Shown piece by piece: positions 1-7,137 of a stretch of 14,259 nt of DNA (position 1 is its first letter; each line of letters begins with the position of its first letter). The translations under genes and the position numbers were made by a program. The notes beneath the pieces were generated by a model. It was not told the DNA's origin and searched no databases. It saw only the letters and a program-made list of their open reading frames with translations. Source of the DNA: Parafrigoribacterium_A sp035571875 (GTDB lineage Bacteria; Actinomycetota; Actinomycetes; Actinomycetales; Microbacteriaceae); NCBI GenBank assembly GCA_035571875.1, contig DATNBR010000066.1:1-14259 (forward strand). The letters are read 5' to 3'.

Positions 1-654
1 CTGAAAATCGCCACCGCCGTCGAGGGTGGTGGCGAAGATGAAGTCCGACCACGCCCAGAGAAACGCGAACAGCGAGACGGTGACGATCGAATTACGACTG
101 ACCGGAAGCACGACCGAAATAAAGGTGCGCCAGGCCGATGCCCCATCGATCTTGGCGGCTTGGATGAGCTCGTTAGGAATCGACGACATGAACGCGGTAA
201 AGATGAGCACCCCGAACGGAACGGCGATTGTCGAGTCCGCCAGAATCAGGCCCGGGATCGAGTTGAGAAGCCCCAGGTTGAGGTAAATCACGTAAAACCC
301 CATCGCCATGATGATCGCGGGGATCATCTGCGCAATAAGCAGGATAAAGCTCAATGTTGATCCGCCGCGCGGACGCAGCTTAGCGAGGGAATATGCCGCC
401 GGAGCTGCCAATACCAGCGTGAGCACGACGGTTCCGATGCCAATCAGAAGGCTCGTACCGAGAAACGGGAGCTGCTCGTGCAGCACATGCTCGTAGCCAT
501 CGAAGGTGGGGTCGAAGGGGAAGAGGCTCGGCGGGCTCTTGCGCAGGTTTTGCGCCTTCGTGAGCGAGACGTTGATCATCCAGTAGATAGGGAAGAGCAT
601 GATCGCGGTCAGCACGATGCCGACCGCTGTCTTCCACCAGGCACGCGCGCGCAT
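1..654 (-). CDS. ABC sugar importer permease, MalG-like (3' end beyond left edge)
   Basis: Inner-membrane permease of a carbohydrate ABC importer (CUT1, binding-protein-dependent). I translated the minus strand from the ATG at 654-652; it stays open for 218 codons to the window edge, so the C-terminus is missing. Hydrophobic segments are seen at about residues 8-27, 65-92, 100-130 and 135-157. The EAA loop that docks the ATPase lies at about residues 162-184: ELIQAAKIDGASAW, then a Leu-Pro about eight residues on. It is followed by the hydrophobic stretch around 188-208. The start codon overlaps the stop of the upstream permease by one base (TGATG), so the two are probably translationally coupled. 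Family members are about 270-300 residues, so some 60-80 are lost. The substrate cannot be told from the sequence. Confidence 0.93.
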   Translation of the reverse strand, partial: MRARAWWKTAVGIVLTAIMLFPIYWMINVSLTKAQNLRKSPPSLFPFDPTFDGYEHVLHEQLPFLGTSLLIGIGTVVLTLVLAAPAAYSLAKLRPRGGSTLSFILLIAQMIPAIIMAMGFYVIYLNLGLLNSIPGLILADSTIAVPFGVLIFTAFMSSIPNELIQAAKIDGASAWRTFISVVLPVSRNSIVTVSLFAFLWAWSDFIFATTLDGGGDFQ

Positions 655-1568
655 CAGTTGACATCCAATCGACGCTGGGTTCGGATGTAGATAAGCCCGA
701 ACACGAGGGCCACAAGAATGAGCAGGTTGCCGACGGCGGCAGCGGGGCTGAAGTCGGGCAACAGCGAGCCGAACCCCAGCCTGTAGGACCAGATCGCAAA
801 GGTTGTCGACGAATCTGCCGGGCCACCCTTGGTCATGATCCAGATGATGTCGAAGACCTTCAGGGTATAAACCAGACCCAGCAGGATGGTGATCGCTGAG
901 ACGGGGCGCAGGAGCGGGAAGGTGACCCGCCAGAACGTCTGCCATCCGTTCGCTCCATCGATCGACGCCGCCTCGTGAACCTCGGAGGGGATGCCCTGCA
1001 GGCCGCTGTAAAGAATCACGAGATTGAACGGGATGCCGATCCAGATATTTGCAATCAACACGGCGACCAACGCCCAGTGCGGCGAGGTCAGCCAGTTGAT
1101 CTGCCCGATGCCGACCGCCTCAAGAAAGGAGTTGACGACCCCTGAGTCGCTGTTGAGCATCCAGGACCAGACGGAACCAGAGACGAGCAGCGGGAGCAAC
1201 CACGGCACCAGAAACAGTGCCCGCAACGTGCTCCCCAGCGGAAAGTTTTTGATAAAGAACACGGCGAGCGCGAGACCGATAGAGAACTGGAAGAGGATGG
1301 ACACTCCCACGAAGAGTGCCGTGTTCAGCAGGGCGGGCGCGAAGGTCGCGCTTGCGAACACCTTGATGTAGTTCTCGAGGCCGACGAACGGTGCGGTGCC
1401 GTCGATGAAGGAGCGAACCGTGTAGTCGCGCAGGCTCAGCTCGATGTTGCGTCCGAGCGGGTACGCGTAGAACACCAGGAGGTAGATCACAACCGGGGCA
1501 ATGAATGCCCATGCGGTCCAGCCACCGCGACGCGAGCTGCGCCGTGATGTCGTGAAACTCGCGGTCAT
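654..1568 (-). CDS. ABC sugar importer permease, MalF-like
   Basis: Membrane permease pairing with the MalG-like protein in a CUT1 importer. It has 304 residues, usual for the family. A basic N-terminus (residues 8-16, several Arg) precedes a first membrane helix at about 18-36; further helices lie at about 82-106, 115-138, 164-188, 222-246 and 270-294. The EAA motif is at about 196-221 (EVHEAASIDGANGW, then FPLLRP). The ATG at 1568 has a strong AGGAGGAG ribosome site a few bases upstream, which decides the start. It sits 34 bp after the binding-protein gene and overlaps the next permease by one base, so the three form one operon. No ATP-binding subunit gene is visible; in many actinobacteria a shared MsiK-type ATPase encoded elsewhere serves such importers (known biology), or the gene lies beyond the left edge. 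Confidence 0.95.
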   Translation of the reverse strand: MTASFTTSRRSSRRGGWTAWAFIAPVVIYLLVFYAYPLGRNIELSLRDYTVRSFIDGTAPFVGLENYIKVFASATFAPALLNTALFVGVSILFQFSIGLALAVFFIKNFPLGSTLRALFLVPWLLPLLVSGSVWSWMLNSDSGVVNSFLEAVGIGQINWLTSPHWALVAVLIANIWIGIPFNLVILYSGLQGIPSEVHEAASIDGANGWQTFWRVTFPLLRPVSAITILLGLVYTLKVFDIIWIMTKGGPADSSTTFAIWSYRLGFGSLLPDFSPAAAVGNLLILVALVFGLIYIRTQRRLDVN

Positions 1569-1602
1569 GATCTCCTCCTGGTGTTTCTCTACGACCTAGC
1601 CG

Positions 1603-2838
1603 CTACTTGACCGCGGCTTGTGCTGCCTTCAGCGCATCCGACGGGCTGGCGCTGCCGCTGAGCGCCTTCTGAACGGCGGTCCACAGCTGCTCAGAGATCT
1701 TCGGGTACTTCGTCCCGAGGTTATTTCCCGTGCGCGCCTGCGCAACCTGTACCGCATCGATCCACGGCTTCAGGGTGGCGTCGCCGGCCAACTGATCCTT
1801 CTGGGCATCCTTGGACGCGGCGATGTAGTTCAGCGTGTTGTCGGTGTTGACGACGTTCTTGGTCGACGTCATGCAGGCCACGATCTTCGCCGAGGCCGCA
1901 TACCGTGCCGCGTCCTTCTGAACCGGGATGGTCAGGAACTCGCCACCGGTCGGCGCTGGGGCCGCGCCACCAGTCGCTGCCGGCAACGGGATGACCTGGT
2001 CGCCCATCTTGGCGGCGTCGGCCTTCTGCCAGGTGCCGTTCTCGGCGAACGCGAAGTCGCCGGTCTGGAATTCCTGCCACGAGGTCGTCTGCGTGTTGTT
2101 GAGAACCGAGTTCGGCGCGTAACCCTTGTCGACCCAGTTCTTCCACAGCGTCAGGGCCGAGACGGCCTTGTCAGAGTCGAGCTTGGTCAGGTCGGCGCCC
2201 GATCCCCAGTACCAGGGGAGGAACTGGAAGCTGCCCTCTTCGGTTCCGATTCCGGAGAAGGTGATGCCTTTCTTACCGGCCGCCGTAACCTGTGCGAGGG
2301 CATCCGTCAGCGACGCCCAGTCCTTGACGCTCGCGATGTCGACGCCAGCCGCAGCGAGAACCTTGGGGTTGTAGTACAGCGCGAGCGTGTTCGCGCCGAT
2401 CGGCACGCCATAGGTCTTGCCATCGATGACGCCGGCACCAAGGATGTTCTTGGCCACGTCGCCGACAACCAGCTTGTTCTCGGCGGTCGTGGTCAGGATT
2501 CCGGCCTCGGCAAGGGTCGAGACGACGGGGTTGTCGACGAGCAGGATGTCGGGCGAGTTCTTCTGCTGGCCGGCGAGCAACGCCTTGTTCGTGAGGTCGC
2601 TCGTGTCGTAGCCGGTGCGCTTGATGGTGACCCCGGCATCCGCAGCACAGCTGTTGATGACCTTGGCCCAGGCCGAACTCGCGTCGTACTGGGGGTACGG
2701 ATCCCAGAACGTGTAGCTCGCCTTGGCGTGCGAGCCGTTCGACGACGTCGACGACGAGCAGCCGGTGAGGGCGGCAACGGACATACCCACTGCCAGGACT
2801 ACAGCCCCGACAGCCTTGAACTTTCGGTTGATCTCCAC
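1603..2838 (-). CDS. Sugar ABC transporter substrate-binding lipoprotein
   Basis: Extracellular solute-binding protein, family 1, which captures the sugar and delivers it to the two permeases. I prefer the GTG at 2838, giving 411 residues: GAGAGG lies eight bases upstream, and a typical lipoprotein signal follows immediately (basic EINRKFK, hydrophobic core, lipobox LTGC with Cys27). An in-frame ATG at 2928 would add 30 residues before the signal peptide and would place the start upstream of the operator, so it is unlikely. The mature part begins with a Ser-rich linker, then YTFWDPYPQYD, and has the usual two-lobe pattern, including DILLVDNPVVSTLAEAGIL and a GTWQKADAAK segment. It is the first gene of the importer operon, downstream of a LacI-type operator. 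Substrate unknown; an oligosaccharide or sugar is likely from the family and the regulator. Confidence 0.93.
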   Translation of the reverse strand: MEINRKFKAVGAVVLAVGMSVAALTGCSSSTSSNGSHAKASYTFWDPYPQYDASSAWAKVINSCAADAGVTIKRTGYDTSDLTNKALLAGQQKNSPDILLVDNPVVSTLAEAGILTTTAENKLVVGDVAKNILGAGVIDGKTYGVPIGANTLALYYNPKVLAAAGVDIASVKDWASLTDALAQVTAAGKKGITFSGIGTEEGSFQFLPWYWGSGADLTKLDSDKAVSALTLWKNWVDKGYAPNSVLNNTQTTSWQEFQTGDFAFAENGTWQKADAAKMGDQVIPLPAATGGAAPAPTGGEFLTIPVQKDAARYAASAKIVACMTSTKNVVNTDNTLNYIAASKDAQKDQLAGDATLKPWIDAVQVAQARTGNNLGTKYPKISEQLWTAVQKALSGSASPSDALKAAQAAVK

Positions 2839-2885
2839 AGGTGATTCCTCTCTGAATGGTGCGCGGATGCAATTTCGTTCAGTTA

Positions 2886-2899
2886 TCGAACCGGTTCGA
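2886..2899. promoter_or_regulatory. LacI-type operator of the importer operon
   Basis: TCGAACCGGTTCGA is a perfect 14-bp palindrome with a central CG, as LacI-family hinge helices require. It lies 47 bp upstream of the GTG of the binding-protein gene, just after the lacI stop codon. A GATAAC that could be part of a -10 box adjoins it on the minus strand, but no convincing -35 was found. Two variants of the same sequence flank the lacI promoter. Confidence 0.85.
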
Positions 2900-2935
2900 C
2901 ACAATGGCGCACAAAGTCGGCGCCGCACGATGGGC

Positions 2936-3940
2936 TTATCGAGTGCTTCCCCGGTCCGTGATGCGCGGCTCGACGAGTTGCACGGTGTACTCCCCCGCGG
3001 TGTCGGGGTTGACCATTCGACGAACCAGAGCCTGAACCGCGGAGCGGCCCAGTTGGTCGGGCGATGTCTCGACTGCCGTGTACGGCAATGAGAACAGTCG
3101 CCCGAAGTCTTCAGAAAAAATGCCGACGACGGAGAGCTGGTCAGGCACTCGAACGCCCCTGTCGTGCAGCACGCTGGGTAGCGCAGCGATTGTCGCGTCG
3201 TTGTGCACGATCATGGCGGTCGCCTCGGGGTGGCAATCCAAGATGTCGTTGATCTGCTTATTCACGCCCGGCTGTTGCGTCACACCATCCACGGAGAAGA
3301 CGCGGATGCCGTAGCGAGACGCCCGCTCGAGTGCCGCGTCGCGGAACCGCCAGGCGTACGCTCCACCGCGCTCGAAGACGTGCTGCTGCGGAGTGACGAG
3401 AATGATGTCGCGATGCCCGCGATCGTGAAGATGATCGACCAGGATGCGCCCGGACTCTTCGAAATCCAGATCGTAGACGTCGATGCCCTCGGCCTTGTCG
3501 GGGATCCCCACGAGCACACCCGGCTGGCGCGCGGCTTGCAATACCGGAATGCGCTCGTCGCGATGCGCGACGTTGAGGAGCACGATGCCGTCGACCATGT
3601 CGGATCTGGTGATTCGGCTGAGCGCTTGTGGTCCGTCGGTCTCGGTCACCATCAGGATGTCGTAGCCGGCTTCGCGCGCAGCATCGGAAATCGGCAGGAC
3701 GTACTGCAGCATCGCTGGCGAGAACTCGTCTTCGTAAAAGTGCACGAACAGACCGATGACCATCGTCTGCGACGTTGCAAGTGCGCGAGCCCCAGCATTC
3801 GGCGTGAATCCGAGTTCGGCGATCGCGTCACGAATGCGGTCGCGAGTCTCCGAAGAAATCGACCGCTTGCCACTGAGCGCATAGGAGACAGTGCTGCGGG
3901 AGACCCCCGCATGCTTGGCTACATCGCCAATAGTCGCCAT
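2936..3940 (-). CDS. LacI family transcriptional regulator
   Basis: DNA-binding repressor, 334 residues, standard length. The N-terminal helix-turn-helix is clear at residues 2-26 (TIGDVAKHAGVSRSTVSYAL), with the hinge at about 44-57 (LGFTPNAGARALAT). The rest is the periplasmic-binding-protein-like effector domain: VIGLFVHFYEDEFSP at about 61-75, DGIVLLNV around 118, and the dimer/ligand region with TSPDQLGRSAVQALVRRM near 288-305. The ending EPRITDRGSTR is typical. The ATG at 3940 directly begins the conserved MATIGDVA; upstream only a weak GAAAGAA ribosome site is seen. It stands upstream of and co-oriented with the importer genes, 97 bp away. Matching palindromes in its own promoter and in front of the binding-protein gene imply repression of both, relieved by a sugar inducer. 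Ligand unknown. Confidence 0.95.
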   Translation of the reverse strand: MATIGDVAKHAGVSRSTVSYALSGKRSISSETRDRIRDAIAELGFTPNAGARALATSQTMVIGLFVHFYEDEFSPAMLQYVLPISDAAREAGYDILMVTETDGPQALSRITRSDMVDGIVLLNVAHRDERIPVLQAARQPGVLVGIPDKAEGIDVYDLDFEESGRILVDHLHDRGHRDIILVTPQQHVFERGGAYAWRFRDAALERASRYGIRVFSVDGVTQQPGVNKQINDILDCHPEATAMIVHNDATIAALPSVLHDRGVRVPDQLSVVGIFSEDFGRLFSLPYTAVETSPDQLGRSAVQALVRRMVNPDTAGEYTVQLVEPRITDRGSTR

Positions 3941-3954
3941 TGCCCATTCTTTCT

Positions 3955-3968
3955 TCGAACCGATTCGA
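3955..3968. promoter_or_regulatory. LacI-type operator, promoter-proximal site of lacI
   Basis: TCGAACCGATTCGA differs by one base from the perfect palindrome at 2886-2899. It lies just downstream of the -10 box, over the predicted transcription start, and ends 14 bp before the lacI start codon, so binding there would block initiation. Confidence 0.8.
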
Positions 3969-3971
3969 TGA

Positions 3972-4001
3972 AATCTAGCGAGGCTCTCAGCGGTCTGTCA
4001 A
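3972..4001 (-). promoter_or_regulatory. Promoter of lacI
   Basis: On the minus strand a consensus -35 TTGACA (4001-3996) is followed after 18 bp by TAGATT (3977-3972, 4/6 match to TATAAT). The start of transcription would fall near 3965, inside the proximal operator. The promoter is bracketed by the two LacI-type palindromes. Confidence 0.75.
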
Positions 4002-4009
4002 GCCATTTA

Positions 4010-4023
4010 GCGAACCGATTCGA
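4010..4023. promoter_or_regulatory. LacI-type operator, promoter-distal site of lacI
   Basis: GCGAACCGATTCGA matches the proximal site in 13 of 14 bases. It lies just upstream of the -35 box. Its centre is 55 bp from the proximal operator, about five helical turns, so two repressor dimers would face the same side of the DNA. Confidence 0.75.
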
Positions 4024-4078
4024 CGATTATTGCTGGATGCGACGGAATGATTCGGTGACGGCGCCCGTGGCGGTGCGA

Positions 4079-4639
4079 TCACGCGGCGCGGTCGTAGGCC
4101 TCTCGCAGCCAGGCGAGGAGCTCTGCGTCCAGCGCTGCGGCATCCGTGATTCGCACACGGTGGGTGACCATGCTGTTCCAGGAGCCCGCGGGGGTGAGGC
4201 GCCCGCTCGGTTCGACGCCCTTGAGCTTGAGGCCGACATCCATGCGGGCAGCCGTCGTGTAGACGACGGCGAACTTCTTCGCGCCGCGCAGGAGGCTGAG
4301 ATAGGTGTCGGTCGCGGCGACGGAGACGTCCGGGCCGAACTCACGGATGCGCGCGAGCAGCTCGTCGTAGGGCTGCTGCCACACGGACTTGCCGCCCGCG
4401 AACTGTGCCGCGATGCGGGCTTCATTGGACGGGCGCGGCTGCAGGGCCTCCTTGAGGATGCCGAAGATCGCCATCGCGTGCCCGGAGCCCAGGTCGAAGT
4501 CCTCCTTCAGCCAGGCGAGGATCGGGGTGGCCTTCATCCCCTCGACGAGGAGTCCCTTCTCGCGGGCGAGCGCGATGAAGTCCTCGGGACCCTTGCCGGT
4601 CTTCGCCTTGATCGAGTCCAGGTAGGCCTGAAAGGTCAT
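4079..4639 (-). CDS. DUF4287 and DUF5655 domain protein
   Basis: Small soluble protein of 186 residues with no established activity. The N-terminal 70 residues match the DUF4287 pattern (MTFQAYLDSIKAKTGKGPEDF, then DFDLGSGHAMAIFGILK). The C-terminal part from about residue 85 resembles DUF5655 (PYDELLARIREFGPDV, AKKFAVVYTTAARMDVGLKLKG). I start it at the ATG at 4639 because GAGGAG stands five bases upstream and the conserved domain begins there; an ATG at 4654 would add MRGAT and lie in front of that ribosome site. No signal peptide or membrane segment. It runs in the same direction as the acyl-CoA oxidase but is separated from it by 145 bp with a palindromic element, so it is probably its own unit. 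The 55 bp between its stop and the distal lacI operator show no clear terminator. Confidence 0.85.
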   Translation of the reverse strand: MTFQAYLDSIKAKTGKGPEDFIALAREKGLLVEGMKATPILAWLKEDFDLGSGHAMAIFGILKEALQPRPSNEARIAAQFAGGKSVWQQPYDELLARIREFGPDVSVAATDTYLSLLRGAKKFAVVYTTAARMDVGLKLKGVEPSGRLTPAGSWNSMVTHRVRITDAAALDAELLAWLREAYDRAA

Positions 4640-4685
4640 CGTTGCTCCTCGCATCCGTTGGGTCGAGCGTAGTCACTGGGACGGA

Positions 4686-4732
4686 GTCTCGATACGCGGG
4701 CTCGTGCCTCGCTCGCTACTCGACCCGCGTAT
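4686..4732. repeat. Palindromic repeat with hairpin after the acyl-CoA oxidase gene
   Basis: The stretch begins GTCTCGATACG and runs through GCTACTCGACCCG, the same ordered pieces as each half of the larger palindrome at 7023-7108. Within it ATACGCGGG (4692-4700) pairs perfectly with CCCGCGTAT (4724-4732) around a 23-base loop. Further CTACTCGACC and CGACCCG fragments continue to about 4779. It fills most of the 145-bp spacer after the oxidase stop and before the DUF4287 gene start, so it may help end transcription; there is no T-run. Confidence 0.55.
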
Positions 4733-4784
4733 GTAATTCGACCCGCAGGACTGGCCCGCGGACTACTCGACCAGCGGGACGTGA

Positions 4785-6899
4785 CTAGCGCTTCTTCTTC
4801 TTGGGCTTGAGGGTCTTCTCATCGACAGGCGCGGTGCCGGATGCGCGCTGCTCCGCGTAGTACGCCCGCGCCTCGTCCTGCCGCTCGGCCTCGATGCCCG
4901 TGGCGATCGTGGCGCGCAGGTGCTCTGGCTCGTAGCCGAAGGCATCCACGAGATCCTGTGCGTGAGGGCGGAGCCGGGTGATCAGCCGGTCGATGTATGC
5001 GCTCACCGCCTGGCCCCGCCGAGCGGAGATGCGGCCGTGAATGAGGTACCAGGCCAGGTGCTTCTCGATCAACCCGAGACCGAACACGTCGTGCAGCCAG
5101 GAGAGCACCTGCTTCGTGCCCGCGTCCTCGACGCGCTCCAAGGCGCGAGTGAACGCCTCCCACTGCAGCAGCTCCGCGTGCGCGCGGGCGGCCTCGATCA
5201 GTTCGTTCTGCTGCGAGTTGAACAGGTCCGCGGCATCCGCCTTCGACAGTTTCGATGCCGGACGCAGACGGCCGGCGATCTCGGAGATCATCGTCTCCAC
5301 GCGATCGGTGAGCAGCTCGCGCTGCACGTTCGTGTCGCGCAGCTCGTGCACCGAGCGCGCAGTGGAGCCGAAGTCCCGCACGGTCTGGGTGAGGGTGCGC
5401 AGTCCCGTGCCGTGATAGGCGCGATCCGCCGCCTGCTCGACGACGTAGCGGGCCAGAGCCCCGGCATCCGCGTTCTTGAACTTGGAGCTGAAGTCGGTGA
5501 GCAGTCGCTTGGCCACGAGCTGCAGCAGCACATTGTTGTCGCCCTCGAACGTGACGTACACGTCGAGGTCTGCGCGCAGGCCGACGAGGCGGTTCGAGGC
5601 CATGAAGCCGGCACCACCGCAGGCCTCGCGAGCCTCCTGCAGGATGTCGAGGGCGGCCCAGGTCGAGAGCGGCTTGAGGGCGGCGGCGAGGGTCTCGAGG
5701 TCCTGCCTGTCCTCATCCGTGTCGGACTTGCCACTGAACACCGAATCGAACTTGACCAGGAAGTCGTCGTGCGCGAAGTTCATCGCGTAGGCGGTGGCGA
5801 GCCGCGGGATGAGCCTGCGCTGGTGCCGTTGGTAGTCGAGGATGACCTCTTCGTCGGTGTCGCTGCCGGCGGTGAACTGGCGGCGCTGGTTGCCATAGGT
5901 GATCGCGATCGTGAGCGCCATCGCCGAGACAGCGGATGCCGCACCATCGAGCGAGACCCGTCCCTGCACGAGGGTTCCGAGCATGGTGAAGAAGCGGCGT
6001 CCGGGGCTGTCGATGCTGGACGAGTAGGTGCCGTCGGGGGCGACATCTCCGTATTTGTTGAGCAGGTTGGTGCGCGGAACCCGCACGTGGTCGAAGTGCA
6101 GGCGCCCGTTGTCGATGCCGTTCAGCCCACCCTTCCACCCGTCGTCTTCGCCGCCGACGCCGGGCAGGAAGTTGCCGTCGGAATCGCGGATCGGCACGTA
6201 GAAGCAGTGCACGCCGTGGTTGACGCCCTTGGTGATGAGCTGTGCGAAGACTGTCGCGGCGATGCCGTCCTGGCCCGCGTTGCCGAGATACTCCTTCCAG
6301 GCCGCACGGAACGGCGTGTGGATGACGAACTCTTCGGTCTCTTGGTCGTAGGTCGCCGTGGTGGCCACGGAAGCGACATCCGAGCCGTGTCCGATCTCGG
6401 TCATCGCGAAGGCGCCGGGCACGCTGAAATTCATGATCCCGGGAAGGAATTTCTTGTGGTGGTACTCGGTGCCGAGGTGGAGCACGGCGGAGCCGAACAG
6501 TCCCCACTGCACGCCCGACTTGATCTGCAGCGACGGGCTCGCCGAGACGAGCTCCTCGAAGGCGGTGATGTTGCCGCCGTTGTCTTCGAGCCCGCCGAGC
6601 GACTTGGGGAAGGCGCGATGCACCTGGCCCTTCTCCACCAGGATGTGCAGCTGCCTCTTGGTGCGTTCGCGCTGCTCGTCGAGGCTCAGCCCCAGCACGT
6701 CGTGCAGTTCGGGGGTCTTCGCGAACTCTCGCGCGGTGCGGCGCACCTCGCCCCAGGTGCCCCGAAGTTGCCGCGCGAGGCTTTCTACATCCACGGATGC
6801 GCTGGCCGGCGTCTCCGCAAGTTGGGCGTCGACCTCGGCGTCCACCGCCTTCGATCGCTTGGTGTCTTGTGCGCGGGTGCGTGAGGTGACGTCGACCAT
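4785..6899 (-). CDS. Acyl-CoA oxidase / acyl-CoA dehydrogenase family flavoprotein
   Basis: FAD enzyme for the first, alpha-beta desaturating step of fatty acyl-CoA beta-oxidation. Its 704 residues fit the acyl-CoA oxidase branch (650-720) rather than ordinary dehydrogenases (about 380). An N-terminal helical region covers about 40-140. The flavin/substrate motif AFAMTEIGHGSDV is at 163-175, a beta domain with GRLHFDHVRVPRTNLL at 265-280, ACGGAGF at 426-432, and FEGDNNVLLQ at 451-460, where Glu452 is the likely catalytic base. An oxidase-type C-terminal helical domain follows to about 670, ending in a Lys-rich tail KPKKKKR. GAAGGAG just before the ATG at 6899 fixes the start. Oxidases pass electrons to O2 and make H2O2; dehydrogenases use ETF. 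Sequence reading cannot settle which applies here. No other beta-oxidation gene adjoins it. Confidence 0.88.
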   Translation of the reverse strand: MVDVTSRTRAQDTKRSKAVDAEVDAQLAETPASASVDVESLARQLRGTWGEVRRTAREFAKTPELHDVLGLSLDEQRERTKRQLHILVEKGQVHRAFPKSLGGLEDNGGNITAFEELVSASPSLQIKSGVQWGLFGSAVLHLGTEYHHKKFLPGIMNFSVPGAFAMTEIGHGSDVASVATTATYDQETEEFVIHTPFRAAWKEYLGNAGQDGIAATVFAQLITKGVNHGVHCFYVPIRDSDGNFLPGVGGEDDGWKGGLNGIDNGRLHFDHVRVPRTNLLNKYGDVAPDGTYSSSIDSPGRRFFTMLGTLVQGRVSLDGAASAVSAMALTIAITYGNQRRQFTAGSDTDEEVILDYQRHQRRLIPRLATAYAMNFAHDDFLVKFDSVFSGKSDTDEDRQDLETLAAALKPLSTWAALDILQEAREACGGAGFMASNRLVGLRADLDVYVTFEGDNNVLLQLVAKRLLTDFSSKFKNADAGALARYVVEQAADRAYHGTGLRTLTQTVRDFGSTARSVHELRDTNVQRELLTDRVETMISEIAGRLRPASKLSKADAADLFNSQQNELIEAARAHAELLQWEAFTRALERVEDAGTKQVLSWLHDVFGLGLIEKHLAWYLIHGRISARRGQAVSAYIDRLITRLRPHAQDLVDAFGYEPEHLRATIATGIEAERQDEARAYYAEQRASGTAPVDEKTLKPKKKKR

Positions 6900-7022
6900 G
6901 AATGCTCCTTCGTGACTCTGCTTCCACGCTATGCGGGCGCCCTCGGGAGCCTAAATCGCCCGTTGGCGAGCTACAAAACGGCGTGGGGCGGCAGCACGCG
7001 AGGCTGTGGCTATCGGCAACGA

Positions 7023-7108
7023 GGTTTCGATACGGCCGCGGGCGGCCTACTCAACCCGCCCGTGTAACCCAGGTGGGTTGAGTAGCGAGGAACGAGCGTA
7101 TCGAAACC
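7023..7108. repeat. Large two-armed palindromic repeat in a divergent spacer
   Basis: Outer arms GGTTTCGATACG (7023-7034) and CGTATCGAAACC (7097-7108) are perfectly complementary. Inner arms CTACTCAACCC (7047-7057) and GGGTTGAGTAG (7075-7085) also pair perfectly around a 17-base loop. The stretches between them (7035-7046 and 7086-7096) do not pair, leaving an internal loop. The element stands between the starts of two divergent genes, the oxidase (6899) and the EamA permease (7138), only 29 bp before the latter. Shared pieces with 4686-4732 suggest a dispersed intergenic repeat rather than a simple terminator. Confidence 0.75.
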
Positions 7109-7137
7109 CACACCATCCGCTCCAGTAGCGTTAGGAC

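Noticed and set aside
1618..2844. Open frame of 408 codons on the plus strand, opposite the binding-protein gene
   Set aside because: Arg/Val/Gly-rich antisense reading with no domain; the minus-strand lipoprotein explains the region.
2839..2928. Upstream in-frame ATG for the binding protein (30 extra residues)
   Set aside because: It would put Arg/Cys-rich residues before a perfect lipoprotein signal peptide and begin upstream of the operator; the GTG at 2838 has a good ribosome site.
1..4023. Importer lacking an ATPase as an incomplete or broken system
   Set aside because: CUT1 importers in actinobacteria commonly use a shared ATPase, and the operon continues past the left edge.
3203..4672. 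Open frame of 489 codons on the plus strand running across lacI, the operators and the DUF4287 gene
   Set aside because: It crosses two unrelated genes and a regulatory spacer, which a real gene would not do here; no motif seen.
4920..6884. Open frame of 654 codons on the plus strand, opposite the acyl-CoA oxidase gene
   Set aside because: Antisense shadow of a clear flavoprotein gene; the translation is rich in Glu, Val, Arg and His with no recognisable motif.
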